This document shows, piece by piece, positions 1-9,800 of a stretch of 26,393 nucleotides of DNA; the first letter of the stretch is position 1, and each line of letters begins with the position of its first letter. The DNA lies in contig NZ_JACRWC010000066.1 of NCBI RefSeq assembly GCF_014306095.1, forward strand, positions 1 through 26,393, given 5' to 3'. The notes under the pieces were generated by a model. The model searched no databases, was not told the DNA's origin, and saw only the letters and a list, made by a program, of their open reading frames with translations. The stretch comes from Lentihominibacter faecis. Lineage in GTDB: Bacteria > Bacillota > Clostridia > Peptostreptococcales > Anaerovoracaceae. The position numbers and the translations under genes were made by a program.

Positions 1-18
1 GATGTGTATAAGAGACAG
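1..18. other. Nextera transposon mosaic-end adapter remnant
   Basis: The first 18 bases, GATGTGTATAAGAGACAG, match the Nextera/Tn5 mosaic end minus its first A. They are library sequence, not genome. Genomic sequence begins at about position 19, inside purD, so the contig end is an untrimmed adapter read-through. Any open reading frame using these bases is spurious. Confidence 0.97.
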
Positions 19-508
19 TCTTTGCATCCGCTTCATTTTCTGCGATGACAACGCCCTTTCCCGCAGCCAGACCGTCAGCCTTCAGCACCATCGGATAACC
101 GAAGATGCCCACCGCATCCAGCAGTTCCTGTTTGTCGGTGAATTCTTTATATCCCGCCGTCGGGATCTGGTGTCTTACCAGGAAGTCCTTGGTAAAGGAT
201 TTGCTGGCTTCCAGCTGGGAGCACTTTTTATTAGGACCGAAAGTTTTCACTCCGGCAGCTTCCAGCTCGTCTACGATCCCCATAGCCAGCGGTACTTCCG
301 GACCGATGACCGCCAGATCGATATCGTTTTCCTTTGCAAAACCGCATATTCCGTCGATATCTTCCGCTCCGACAGCAACGCACTCTGCAACTTTCGCGAT
401 CCCCGCATTGCCCGGCGCACAGAAGATCTTATCTACTTTTTCACTCTGAGCCAGCTTCCAGCAGATCGCATGTTCTCTGCCGCCGCCGCCCACGACCAGT
501 ACTTTCAT
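19..508 (-). CDS. purD: Phosphoribosylamine-glycine ligase (GAR synthetase), 3' truncated by contig end
   Basis: PurD joins glycine to phosphoribosylamine using ATP, step 2 of purine synthesis. About 163 residues are visible out of roughly 420 in the family. The protein starts MKVLVVGGGGREHAICWKL, the dinucleotide-fold start typical of PurD. It continues through a GPEVPLAMG segment, GPNKKCSQLEASK, and the ATP-grasp entry KADGLAAGKGVVIA. The ATG at 508 follows AGGAGG with good spacing, 18 bases after the AICAR transformylase stop, so it is the last visible gene of the operon. The reading frame runs into the adapter at position 18. The missing C-terminus is therefore a contig-end artefact, not a pseudogene. 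Confidence 0.95.
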
Positions 509-526
509 CTTTGCACCTCCTGCTTC

Positions 527-1702
527 TTAGTGATGGAACAGTCTCATGCCGGAGAAATACATGGCGATGCCATACTCGTTGCATGCCTCGATCACCAGAT
601 CATCTCTGATGGATCCGCCAGGCTGTGCGATGTACTTCACCCCGCTTCTATGAGCTCTCTGCACGTTGTCGCTGAACGGGAAGAAAGCATCCGATCCCAG
701 AGCGACGCCGTCCATTTTATCCAGCCATTCTCTCTTTTCTTCTCTCGTCAGCGGCTCCGGCTGTTCGGTGAAGAACTGCTGCCACTGCCCGTCTTCCAGC
801 ACGTCTGCATAGTCATCGCTCATATAAACATCGATCGCATTGTCTCTGTTTGGTCTGCCCACATCTTCCTTGAACGGCAGGTTCAATACTTTTGGACACT
901 GACGAAGGAGCCAGTTGTCAGCTTTCTGCCCGGCCAGTCTGGTGCAGTGGATCCGGGACTGCTGTCCTGCTCCGATACCGATAGCCTGGCCGCCCTTGAC
1001 ATAGCACACCGAGTTGGACTGCGTGTATTTAAGCGTGATCAGAGCGATGATGAGATCTCTCTTGGCGTCTTCCGGAACATCTTTGTTTTCTGTTACCAGT
1101 TTGCCCAGGAATTCCTCATCGATAGGCATCTCGTTTCTGCCCTGCTCGAACGTGATCCCGAAAACCTGCTTTCTCTCGATCGGATCCGGCTTGTAGGCAG
1201 GATCGATCTTGATGATATTATAATTCCCTTTTTTCTTGGTTTTGAGGATCTCCAGTGCTTCCGGCTCGTATCCCGGTGCGATGACGCCGTCAGAAACCTC
1301 TCTCTTGATCATGTTGGCCGTATCTACATCGCAGACGTCGGACAGGGAAATAAAGTCGCCGAAGGACGACATCCTGTCAGCACCTCTGGCTCTGGCATAA
1401 GCGCATGCCAGCGGAGACAGATCGCCCAGATCGTCTACCCAGTAGATCTTCTTTTCCACATCGCTGAGAGGCAGACCGATCGCTGCTCCTGCCGGGGAAA
1501 CGTGCTTGAAGGAAGTCGCCGCCGGATGACCCGTTGCTTCCTTTAATTCCTTGACCAGCTGCCAGCCGTTGAAAGCATCCAAGAAGTTGATGTATCCCGG
1601 CTTGCCGTTGAGCACTTCGATAGGCAGCTCACCGTTTTCCACGAATATCCGTGATGGTTTCTGGTTCGGATTACAACCGTATTTTAATTCTAATTCTTTC
1701 AT
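527..1702 (-). CDS. purH: AICAR formyltransferase, PurH without the IMP cyclohydrolase domain
   Basis: This 391-residue protein corresponds to the C-terminal AICAR transformylase half of PurH, which formylates AICAR with 10-formyl-tetrahydrofolate to FAICAR. It starts MKELELKYGCNPNQKPSRIF and has the PSNxxSFKHVSPAG-like core (ATSFKHVSPAGAA) and a C-terminal PGGSIRDDLVIEAC segment. Usual bifunctional PurH is about 510-530 residues with an N-terminal MGS-like IMP cyclohydrolase domain, which is absent here. The cyclisation step is supplied by the separate PurO-like gene 33 bases upstream in the operon. The start is the ATG at 1702 after AGGAGAATAGGA. The split arrangement is, to my knowledge, found in some Clostridia, so I take it as normal for the lineage rather than a truncation. 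Confidence 0.93.
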   Translation of the reverse strand: MKELELKYGCNPNQKPSRIFVENGELPIEVLNGKPGYINFLDAFNGWQLVKELKEATGHPAATSFKHVSPAGAAIGLPLSDVEKKIYWVDDLGDLSPLACAYARARGADRMSSFGDFISLSDVCDVDTANMIKREVSDGVIAPGYEPEALEILKTKKKGNYNIIKIDPAYKPDPIERKQVFGITFEQGRNEMPIDEEFLGKLVTENKDVPEDAKRDLIIALITLKYTQSNSVCYVKGGQAIGIGAGQQSRIHCTRLAGQKADNWLLRQCPKVLNLPFKEDVGRPNRDNAIDVYMSDDYADVLEDGQWQQFFTEQPEPLTREEKREWLDKMDGVALGSDAFFPFSDNVQRAHRSGVKYIAQPGGSIRDDLVIEACNEYGIAMYFSGMRLFHH

Positions 1703-1735
1703 TCCTATTCTCCTGAATCATCCGTTCACAGTGTT

Positions 1736-2449
1736 CTATTTGTTCTTGTTGACGATACGAGTCTCATATGTTCCCGTTGCGATATCGATATACCGTACGA
1801 AGAGAGATACTTTGTTATCCTCGTTGAGGCTTTCCCAGACAGTGTCTGTGAAGGTGTCGATATCACCTGCGATCGTCACCTTTTCCGGTTCTCCTTCAAA
1901 GCTTGGCAGCGGGTTCGCATCTTCCATGTAGGTGTGGATGAATCTTGCCTCGCCTGCCGGGCATCCGGGATATGTGAAGGTGTTGCGGATGCAATAATCC
2001 GGGTCTCCGTCATCGCTCTTTAAGATGGACATGGCGAAGTCGTACCTGCCGTCTTCCACATTGATGATCCCGGAGATCCTCGGTGTGTAGTTAGGATCAT
2101 CCGGCTCAAATTCCCGTGTCCGCAGAGCTTCTTCGAAAGTCTTTCCCTCTGCCATGAGATCGTAAACCGTGTCGGTCTGATCACCGTTGGTAACGATGGT
2201 CGTATTTCCCAGCACGCGAACCGGCGCATAAATGATCAGGCTTGGATCGCTCAGTTTGGATTCATCGAATGCCTCTGTGCGGATCCCTTCTCCTTCTTCT
2301 GCAAAGATCCTGTTGCGGCTGTTGACGCTTCTTCCCATGATGAAGTAAGCTGTCACCACGTTTTTTCCGTCCTCAGAGCATCCGATGAGGATCCCTCTGC
2401 CCGGATAAGACGTCGCTTTTAATGTATCTGCAATCGCTGTTTTCTTCAT
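1736..2449 (-). CDS. purO: PurO-type IMP cyclohydrolase
   Basis: This 237-residue protein resembles the archaeal-type IMP cyclohydrolase family (PF07826), which closes FAICAR to IMP, the last step of the pathway. Family features visible are the N-terminal YPGRGILIGCSEDGKN, then YFIMGRSVNSRNR, and a central GDQTDTVYD segment. It is unrelated to the MGS-like cyclohydrolase domain of ordinary bacterial PurH. The gene starts 6 bases after the purF stop, and its ribosome binding site (AAGGAA) lies at the end of purF, so translation is probably coupled. Its place directly before the transformylase-only PurH gives a complete step 9 plus step 10 pair on two proteins. The gene symbol is assigned by family resemblance. 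Confidence 0.88.
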   Translation of the reverse strand: MKKTAIADTLKATSYPGRGILIGCSEDGKNVVTAYFIMGRSVNSRNRIFAEEGEGIRTEAFDESKLSDPSLIIYAPVRVLGNTTIVTNGDQTDTVYDLMAEGKTFEEALRTREFEPDDPNYTPRISGIINVEDGRYDFAMSILKSDDGDPDYCIRNTFTYPGCPAGEARFIHTYMEDANPLPSFEGEPEKVTIAGDIDTFTDTVWESLNEDNKVSLFVRYIDIATGTYETRIVNKNK

Positions 2450-2455
2450 GATTTT

Positions 2456-3874
2456 CTATTCCTTTCCGTCCCAGCAGTAGGTGCAGAGGTTGCATCTGTC
2501 CACACCGATCGCCTCGACTGTATCCTCCAGCTTCTGGAATTTCAGGCTGTCAAACTTGAGGATCTGGCGGATCTCCTCCACCATAGCTTCGTGTTTTTCT
2601 GTATCGCTGGCAGCGTATTGTGCCAGGATATCTGCCGGGATCTCATCTCCTTCAATACCTTCCAGCTTCTTGATGACACGTCTTGTGATCAGTTCCAGAT
2701 CGCTGACGGACCGGGAGAAATTGAGATATTTACAGCCATACATGATCGGAGGGCAGGCAGATCTTACATGGATCTCCTTCGCACCGTTTTCGATCAGGTA
2801 GGAAATGGTTTCCGAAAGCTGTGTGCCACGCACGATGGAGTCATCGATGAGGACGAACTTCTTGTCCTTGATGATCGGGAACACCGGTACCAGCTTCATC
2901 TTAGCGATGAGATTTCTGGCTTTCTGGTTCTGCGGCATGAAGCTCCGAGGCCAGGTCGGCGTGTATTTGATCAACGGACGCGCGTACGGCACGCGGGAGC
3001 GATTTGCATATCCCAGTGCGTGAGCCGTACCGCTGTCCGGTACGCCTGCAACGTAATCCACATCAAGATCCTCGTCCTGTTCTGCCAGAAGTTCTCCGTT
3101 GCGGTTTCTCATCTGCTCTACATTGCGGCCTTCATAGATGGACGTGGTATATCCGAAATACGTCCAGAGAAATGCGCAGATCCGCATTCCCTCCTGCGGT
3201 TCGCCCACTGTTTTGTCTTCATCCGGAGTCAGGAAAGCGATCTCAGCCGGTCCCAGCTCTCTCTTGTATTTATATCCGATGTTGATGAATGCAAAGGATT
3301 CGGACGCGGCACAGTACGCACCGTCTTTATGGCCGATGATCAGCGGCGTTCTGCCGTACTTGTCACGAGCCGCGTAAAGCCCTTCTCTGGTAAGCACCAG
3401 GATCGTCACTGAACCTTCCACTTTCGCCTGTGCGATGCGGATACCGTCCACGATGTCCCTACCCGTTGAGATCAGGGCTGCCACCAGCTCCGTATTGTTG
3501 ATCCCTCCGCCGCTCATGGACATGAACTGGCTCGGTCTGTCCTTCAGCAGTTCCTGCACGATTTCATCTTTATTGTTGATCCGTCCCACCGTCGCTATGG
3601 CATAATCCCCCTGACGGCTGTAAACAGTCAAAGGCTGCGGATCCCCGTCACTGATGGCTCCGATCCCCATGTTGCCTTTCATTTCCTCGATATCCTGTTC
3701 GAACTTGCTCCGGAACGGAGAGTTCTCGATGTTGTGGATAGAACGGTTGAATCCGTCCTCTTGCAGGATACACATCCCGCCTCGTTTCGTTCCTAAATGT
3801 GAATGGTAGTCTGTTCCGAAAAACAGATCCATCACGCAATCCTGTTTTGAAGCAAAGCCGATTACTCCACCCAT
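2456..3874 (-). CDS. purF: Amidophosphoribosyltransferase family protein lacking the N-terminal Cys nucleophile
   Basis: This 472-residue protein is a PurF-family enzyme that should make phosphoribosylamine from PRPP, step 1 of the pathway. The phosphoribosyltransferase part is clear: VPDSGTAHALGYA and the PRPP loop FVLIDDSIVRGT near residues 337-348. The N-terminal Ntn glutaminase part is recognisable (GTDYHSHLGTKRGG) but begins MGGVIGF where canonical PurF has Met-Cys-Gly-Val-Phe-Gly. The catalytic N-terminal cysteine is replaced by glycine; the nearest cysteine is residue 13. The C-terminus carries CNLCTYC, possible Fe-S ligands as in B. subtilis PurF. The ATG at 3874 overlaps the purN stop (TAATG). 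It is the only PurF in the visible operon. Either it uses free ammonia or a partner, or a second canonical PurF exists elsewhere. Confidence 0.88.
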   Translation of the reverse strand: MGGVIGFASKQDCVMDLFFGTDYHSHLGTKRGGMCILQEDGFNRSIHNIENSPFRSKFEQDIEEMKGNMGIGAISDGDPQPLTVYSRQGDYAIATVGRINNKDEIVQELLKDRPSQFMSMSGGGINNTELVAALISTGRDIVDGIRIAQAKVEGSVTILVLTREGLYAARDKYGRTPLIIGHKDGAYCAASESFAFINIGYKYKRELGPAEIAFLTPDEDKTVGEPQEGMRICAFLWTYFGYTTSIYEGRNVEQMRNRNGELLAEQDEDLDVDYVAGVPDSGTAHALGYANRSRVPYARPLIKYTPTWPRSFMPQNQKARNLIAKMKLVPVFPIIKDKKFVLIDDSIVRGTQLSETISYLIENGAKEIHVRSACPPIMYGCKYLNFSRSVSDLELITRRVIKKLEGIEGDEIPADILAQYAASDTEKHEAMVEEIRQILKFDSLKFQKLEDTVEAIGVDRCNLCTYCWDGKE

Positions 3875-4485
3875 TACCTCTGACCTCCTTTTTCATCTGA
3901 TTTCATTTTTTCCACCTGTATCTTCGCAGCGATCTGATTGAGACCCTCAGCCAGGATCCTGTGCTCCACTTTCAGCACGCGGGCTGCCAGCTCATCCGGG
4001 GTATCACCTTCAAGCACAGGCACTTTTTCCTGCAAAATGATCTCCCCGGTGTCTACGCCCTCGTCCACGAAATGGACGGTCGCTCCGCTTTCTTTTTCGC
4101 CGCCTTCCAGGACAGCTTTGTGCACCCGTTTGCCGTAAAACCCTTTCCCGCAGTATTTAGGAATCAGGGACGGATGGATATTGATGATCTTGTTTCTGTA
4201 TCGTTCAATGATCTCCTTCGGAAGCACTTTCATGTATCCGGCCAGCACGATCATGTCTGCACCGCTTTTCTGCAGTTCTTCCATAACCTGCTGCGGTTCT
4301 TTTGCTACCGCTGTTTCAATCCCGGCTTTTGCTGCACGTTCCAGTGCGAATGCATCTTCTCTGCTGGCTATGACCTTCACGATATGGGCATCCGGGATCT
4401 GTCCGTCAGCTTCCTTGTCGATCAGTGCCTGCAGGTTGGTCCCGCCTCCCGATACAAGCACTGCTACTTTGATTTTTTCACTCAT
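3874..4485 (-). CDS. purN: Phosphoribosylglycinamide formyltransferase (GAR transformylase)
   Basis: PurN transfers the formyl group of 10-formyl-tetrahydrofolate to GAR, step 3. The 203-residue protein shows the N-terminal phosphate-binding SGGGTNLQALID, the catalytic Asn and His in INIHPSLIPKYCG, and the catalytic Asp region FVDEGVDTGEI, all in family order and at the usual length. I place the start at the ATG at 4485 (MSEKIKVAVL), which has AGAGGAA upstream; a longer frame to 4566 overlaps purM and does not match the family. The stop shares its last base with the purF ATG, a translational-coupling arrangement. Confidence 0.95.
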   Translation of the reverse strand: MSEKIKVAVLVSGGGTNLQALIDKEADGQIPDAHIVKVIASREDAFALERAAKAGIETAVAKEPQQVMEELQKSGADMIVLAGYMKVLPKEIIERYRNKIINIHPSLIPKYCGKGFYGKRVHKAVLEGGEKESGATVHFVDEGVDTGEIILQEKVPVLEGDTPDELAARVLKVEHRILAEGLNQIAAKIQVEKMKSDEKGGQR

Positions 4486-4508
4486 ATTGATTCCTCTTTC
4501 GCAGCCGT

Positions 4509-5552
4509 CTACAGATTCAAAACGACTTTCTCGCCCTTGTCTTCTGCGATATCCCCGATGATCCATGCCTTTTCTCCGGCATCGGTCAATGCTTTCAGGG
4601 CTGCATCTGCATCCTCTGCTTCCACGACCATCATCATGCCGATCCCCATATTGAATGTGGAGAACATTTCTTTTGGTTCAATGTTGCCTGTTTTGCTGAT
4701 GTAATCGAAGATCGGAGGTTTTTCCCAGCTGTTTACGTCTATTACGACGGCAGCGTCTTCCGGCAGGATCCTCGGGATGTTTTCATAGAATCCGCCGCCT
4801 GTGATATGAACGATCCCGTTTACTGCAAAGTTTGGGAGCACGGCATTGCAGGCATCTGCGTAGATGCGTGTCGGGCGCAGCAGTGCTTCGCCCAGAGTTT
4901 CTCCCAGGTCTTCTACATAATCGTCCACTTTCATGCCCGCCTTGTCAAAGAACACCTTGCGCACCAGGGAATACCCATTGCTGTGGATGCCGCTGGATGC
5001 TATGCCGATGATCTTGTTGCCTGCCTTCACCCTGGCACCGGTGATGATTTTATCTTTATCCACGATACCCACGGAGAATCCGGCCATATCGTACTCGCCT
5101 TCGCCGTAAAAGCCCGGCATCTCTGCTGTTTCTCCACCTACGAGAGCGCTTCCGGACTGCTTGCATCCGTCTGCGATCCCCTTTACGATATCAGCGATCT
5201 TTTCTGCCGTTACTTTACCGGTTGCGATATAGTCCAGGAAAAACAGAGGCTTTGCACCCTGGCACAGCACGTCGTTGACGCACATTGCCACGCAGTCGAT
5301 GCCTACGGTGTCATGTCTGTCCATGAGGAAAGCCAGTTTCAGCTTGGTTCCTACGCCATCTGTTCCGGACACCAGCACCGGCTCCTTCATATCCGCAACA
5401 TCCAGTGCAAAGAGGCTGCCGAAGCTGCCCAGACCAGTCAGTACGTTTTTATTGAATGTCCCTTTTACGTGTTCCTTCATCAGGGATACGGCACGTTCGC
5501 CTTCTTTCGTATCCACGCCTGCGTCTTTATAGGTAAGTTTTGTATCTTCCAT
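4509..5552 (-). CDS. purM: Phosphoribosylformylglycinamidine cyclo-ligase (AIR synthetase)
   Basis: PurM closes the imidazole ring, converting FGAM to AIR with ATP, step 5. The 347-residue protein has TYKDAGVDTKEGERAV at the N-terminus, SGTDGVGTKLKLAF, the GGETAEMPGFYGEGEYDMAGF signature of the family, and the C-terminal HITGGGFYENIPRILP and FNMGIGMMM motifs. The start is taken at the ATG at 5552, with GGAGG 6 bases upstream. A GTG at 5564 in frame overlaps the purC stop and would leave no ribosome binding site. Gap to purC is 11 bases, to purN 23 bases. Confidence 0.95.
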   Translation of the reverse strand: MEDTKLTYKDAGVDTKEGERAVSLMKEHVKGTFNKNVLTGLGSFGSLFALDVADMKEPVLVSGTDGVGTKLKLAFLMDRHDTVGIDCVAMCVNDVLCQGAKPLFFLDYIATGKVTAEKIADIVKGIADGCKQSGSALVGGETAEMPGFYGEGEYDMAGFSVGIVDKDKIITGARVKAGNKIIGIASSGIHSNGYSLVRKVFFDKAGMKVDDYVEDLGETLGEALLRPTRIYADACNAVLPNFAVNGIVHITGGGFYENIPRILPEDAAVVIDVNSWEKPPIFDYISKTGNIEPKEMFSTFNMGIGMMMVVEAEDADAALKALTDAGEKAWIIGDIAEDKGEKVVLNL

Positions 5553-5563
5553 GATTTCCTCCA

Positions 5564-6271
5564 CTAGTCGTTCTTTACTCTCTTGAGTACTTCTGCGTAA
5601 GTTTCTTCCACGTTGCCAAGGTCTCTTCTGAATCTGTCTTTATCCATCTTTTCCCCGGTCTTCACATCCCACAGTCTGCAGGTGTCCGGAGAGATCTCGT
5701 CAGCCAGGATCACTTCGCCGTCATAAAGACCGAATTCGATCTTGAAGTCGATCAGTTTCAGACCTTTTTCCAGGAAGAATTCCTTCAGAGTCTCGTTAAC
5801 GATGGAGGCGTATTTCTTGACCGTCTCCAGCTGCTCTTTTGTCACCAGCTTGAGTGCCAGCGCATGGGATTCGCACATGAGCGGATCGCCCAGATCGTCG
5901 TTCTTATAGGAAACTTCGAAAGTCGGCTCATCGAATTCGATGCCTTCTTCCACGCCGTATCTCTTGGCGAAAGAACCTGCGGACACGTTACGCATGATGA
6001 CTTCCAGCGGCAGGATCTTCACTGCCTTGACCAGAGTTTCTCTATCGCTCAGCTGCTTGATCAGATGAGTCGGAACGCCTTTTTCTTCCAGGATCTTGAA
6101 GATGATATTGGTCATGGTGTTGTTGACAACACCCTTGCCTGCGATCTGTCCTTTTTTCTCGCCGTTGAATGCTGTGGCGTCGTCCTTATAATCTACGATG
6201 AGTGCCTTCGGATCGTCTGTCTTAAATACTTTCTTTGCCTTGCCTTCATAAAGCTGTTCTAATTTCTGCAT
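5564..6271 (-). CDS. purC: SAICAR synthetase
   Basis: PurC couples aspartate to CAIR using ATP, step 7. The 235-residue protein begins [20 protein letters not shown], the family hallmark LYEGKAK. It continues with [35 protein letters not shown] and the C-terminal [14 protein letters not shown]. Length is typical for the stand-alone bacterial enzyme. The ATG at 6271 follows GGGAGGAAACTATC. It lies 50 bases downstream of purE and 11 bases before purM. Confidence 0.96.
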   Translation of the reverse strand: MQKLEQLYEGKAKKVFKTDDPKALIVDYKDDATAFNGEKKGQIAGKGVVNNTMTNIIFKILEEKGVPTHLIKQLSDRETLVKAVKILPLEVIMRNVSAGSFAKRYGVEEGIEFDEPTFEVSYKNDDLGDPLMCESHALALKLVTKEQLETVKKYASIVNETLKEFFLEKGLKLIDFKIEFGLYDGEVILADEISPDTCRLWDVKTGEKMDKDRFRRDLGNVEETYAEVLKRVKND

Positions 6272-6321
6272 GATAGTTTCCTCCCTGTTTTATTTCTCAT
6301 TTCCGTATTTTATCTGTTTCT

Positions 6322-6807
6322 TTATTTCTGGTTTTGAAATTCATGGTCTAACGCGATGATTTCTTCTTCCTGTTTTTTCTTGAAATCCTTGATTTTCTGG
6401 CGAAGAGCCGGATCTCCTGCCGCCAGGATCTGTACTGCCAGGATCGCAGCGTTTTCGGCCCCGTTTATGGCTACGGTGGCTACCGGTACGCCTTTCGGCA
6501 TCTGTACGACAGAAAGCAGGGAATCCAGACCGTCCATGGTGCTGGATTTCATCGGCAGTCCAATGACCGGAAGAGGCGTGGTTGCTGCCAGCACGCCTGC
6601 CAGATGAGCAGCCTTTCCTGCCGCTGCGATGATGGTACCAAATCCGTTTGCTTCCGCATTGGCAGCAAATTCTTCTGCCTGCTTCGGCGTTCTGTGGGCG
6701 GAGATGATCCGCGTCTCATAGTCCACGCCGAACTCTCTCAGCATGGCTTCTGCTTTTTCTACTACGGGATAATCCGATTTGCTTCCCATAACAATAGCAA
6801 CTTTCAT
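6322..6807 (-). CDS. purE: N5-CAIR mutase (PurE class I)
   Basis: PurE rearranges N5-CAIR to CAIR, step 6b. The 161-residue protein has the GSKSD phosphate-binding motif near residue 8, SAHRTPKQAEEFA, and AAAGKAAHLAGVLA with the TTPLPVIGLPM loop, all typical of class I PurE. The ATG at 6807 follows AAAGGAG. Class I PurE normally needs PurK to supply N5-CAIR; no purK is in the visible operon, so it must lie elsewhere. The 67-base gap to the purL stop holds a short GC hairpin (CGCCG/CGGCG around an A-run near 6845-6865), which may tune expression but lacks a terminator U-run. Confidence 0.95.
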   Translation of the reverse strand: MKVAIVMGSKSDYPVVEKAEAMLREFGVDYETRIISAHRTPKQAEEFAANAEANGFGTIIAAAGKAAHLAGVLAATTPLPVIGLPMKSSTMDGLDSLLSVVQMPKGVPVATVAINGAENAAILAVQILAAGDPALRQKIKDFKKKQEEEIIALDHEFQNQK

Positions 6808-6874
6808 GGTTTCTTCTCCTTTCCTGGATCTGCGGCATCACTCTGCCGCCGTTTTTTCGGCGAAGCCGACTTTA

Positions 6875-9800
6875 TTATTTAAAGTAATTCACACCGGATT
6901 CAAAGATCTTCTGATCCTTTTCTCCTGCTACGTTCTTATAAAGGTTTTTACCGATACGTTCGGAGTGTCCCATCTTGCCCAGGATACGTCCGTCCGGGGA
7001 AGTGATCCCTTCGATGGCCATTGCCGAGCCGTTCGGGTTGAATGCGATATCCATGGACGGAGTTCCATCAAAGTCCACATACTGGGTAGCGATCTGTCCG
7101 TTTGCAGCCAGCTGCTTCAGCACTTCATCGCTGGCGATGAACCGGCCTTCTCCGTGGGATACCGGGATGGTGAATACGTCGCCTGCTTCCACACCTGCAA
7201 GCCATGGTGACTTGACGGATGCGATCCCTGTGCGAACCAGACAGGATGCGTGACGTCCGATCTTGTTGTATGTCAGCGTCGGGCTGTCCTCTCTGCCATC
7301 CACGATTTTTCCTTCCGGTACAAGCCCCAGCTTGATGAGTGCCTGGAATCCGTTGCAGATACCCAGCATCAGACCGTCTCTGTTTTCCATCAGGTCTGTA
7401 ACAGCATCTTTGATCCGAGGGTTTCTGAATACGGCTGTAATGAATTTAGCCGATCCGTCCGGCTCGTCTCCACCGGAAAATCCTCCCGGGATCATGATGA
7501 TCTGGCTTTCTCTGATCTTGCGTTCCAGTTCCAGGATAGAATCTTCCAGCTGCGCGGCCGTCAGGTTGCGGATGATATGGATATCCGCTTCAGCACCAGC
7601 CTTTTCAAAGGCTCTTGCGGAGTCCATCTCGCAGTTGGTACCCGGGAATGCCGGGATCACGACTTTCGGCCTTGCCACCCGGATCTTCGGACCGCTGGTG
7701 TTGCGCTCTGTATAGTGAAGTTTTTCAACCTCGGTAGTATCTGTTTTTTCTCTGAAGTCTGCCGTCCGTACCGGGAAAACACCTTCCAGCGGCTGCTGCC
7801 ACTTAGCGACGATCACATCCAGATCGTCTGCTTCTCCGTTGACGATCAGCCTGCAGTCATCTGTCGTCTTACCGATGATCTGATACGCGGATCCTTCCAG
7901 CAGCTTGTCTGCATCTTCACCATTCGAAAGTTCCAGTACGATAGATCCAAACTGTGGCGCCAGCACATCACCATCGATCTTTACATCTGCACCGATCTTG
8001 TTGCCGACAACCATCTTGACCAGCGTCATGTAAAGACCGCCTCTGCCGATAGCGTCTGCTGCCAGGATCTTGCCAGCCTGTGCCAGCTGCCTTACCTTAT
8101 CCATATTCTTTTTGTAAATATCAAAGTCGATGATTCCGTCTTTATCGATCGGAGCCGTCACAACAGCCAGCGTACTTCCTGCCTGTTTCATTTCCGTGGA
8201 AATGATTTCGTCCGCATTGACAGTGGTGATCGCGAAAGATGCCAGTGTCGGCGGCACGTCGATATCCATGAATGTTCCTGACATGCTGTCTTTGCCTCCG
8301 ATAGCCGGGATCTCAAGTTCTTTCTGTACTCTCAGCGCTCCCAGCAGAGCTGCCATAGGCTTGCCCCATCTTGCCGGATCTTCGCCCAGTTTTTCAAAGT
8401 ATTCCTGGAAGGTCAGGCGGATCCTGCTGTAGTCGCCGCCCATTGCTGCGATCTTGGTCACGGAGTCGATCACTGCGTAGAGTGCTCCGTGGAACGGGCT
8501 TTTCATTGCTGTTTCCGGATCGAATCCGTATGCCATGATGGTAGCCGTTTCCGTTTCTCCCTTCGTTACAGGAAGCTTCGCTGCCATACCGGCGGCCGGA
8601 GAAAGCTGATACGTACCACCCAGCGGCATGAGCACTGTCGCTGCTCCGATGGTGCTGTCAAAACGTTCGATAAGTCCTTTCTTGCTGCAGCAATTGAGAT
8701 CTTCCACCAGTTGTTCTTTTGTCTTTGTCTCTGTGAAAATGTCCTGCGGGGCGATTGCAGCATCACAGGATCCAGAGGCTGCAAGCCCCTGAGCCGCCGG
8801 CTTCGAAGAAGCCTTTACAAGAACATCCGCGAACTGCTGTGCTCCGTTAGTATTGAGGAAGTCTCTGGACAGATCGAGGATGCACTTGCCTCGCCAGTAC
8901 ATCTTGACGCGGTTTTCGTCGGTGACTTTGGCGACGGTGGTCGCTTCCAGGTTTTCCTCGTCTGCGTATTTGATGAATTCTGCTTCTTTTTCTGCGTCTA
9001 CAACGACTGCCATTCTTTCCTGGGACTCGGAGATCGCCAGTTCTGTGCCGTCGAGGCCTTCGTATTTCTTCGGTACCAGATCCAGGTTGATCTCCAGGCC
9101 GTCAGACAGTTCGCCGATGGCTACGGATACTCCGCCTGCGCCGAAGTCGTTGCAGCGTTTGATGAGGGTCGCTACTTCTTTGCGGCGGAACATTCTCTGG
9201 ATGTTTCGCTCTACCGGAGGATTTCCTTTCTGGACTTCTGCGCCGCACTGGAGAATGGATTCCTGAGTATGCTCTTTTGAGGATCCTGTTGCGCCGCCGC
9301 AGCCGTCGCGTCCGGTGCGTCCGCCGACGAGGATGATCACATCGCCTTTTTCCGGAACTTTTCGGATCACGTGGTCTGCCGGTGCTGCACCGACAACGGC
9401 TCCGATTTCCATTCTCTTGGCTACGTAATTATCGTGATATACTTCGTCTACCAGTCCTGTTGCCAGCCCGATCTGGTTGCCGTAGGAGCTGTAGCCGTGG
9501 GCTGCTTCCTGTGTGATTTTTCTCTGAGGCAGCTTGCCTTCCAGTGTGTCTTCGATGGGCGTTCTCGGATCAGCGGCGCCGGTCACACGCATGGCCTGGT
9601 ACACGTAAACACGTCCTGAGAGAGGGTCACGGATGGCTCCTCCCAGACAGGTGGCTGCTCCGCCGAAGGGTTCGATTTCCGTCGGATGATTATGGGTTTC
9701 GTTTTTGAACATCACAAGCCAGTCTTCTTCTCTGCCGTCGATCTTAGCCTTGACCTTGATGCTGCAGGCGTTGATCTCTTCCGACTCGTCCAGATCGTCT

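Noticed and set aside
2..1546. Long plus-strand open frame of 514 codons at the left end
   Set aside because: It begins inside the Nextera adapter and lies antisense to purD and purH, whose protein families are unmistakable. It is a codon-bias shadow.
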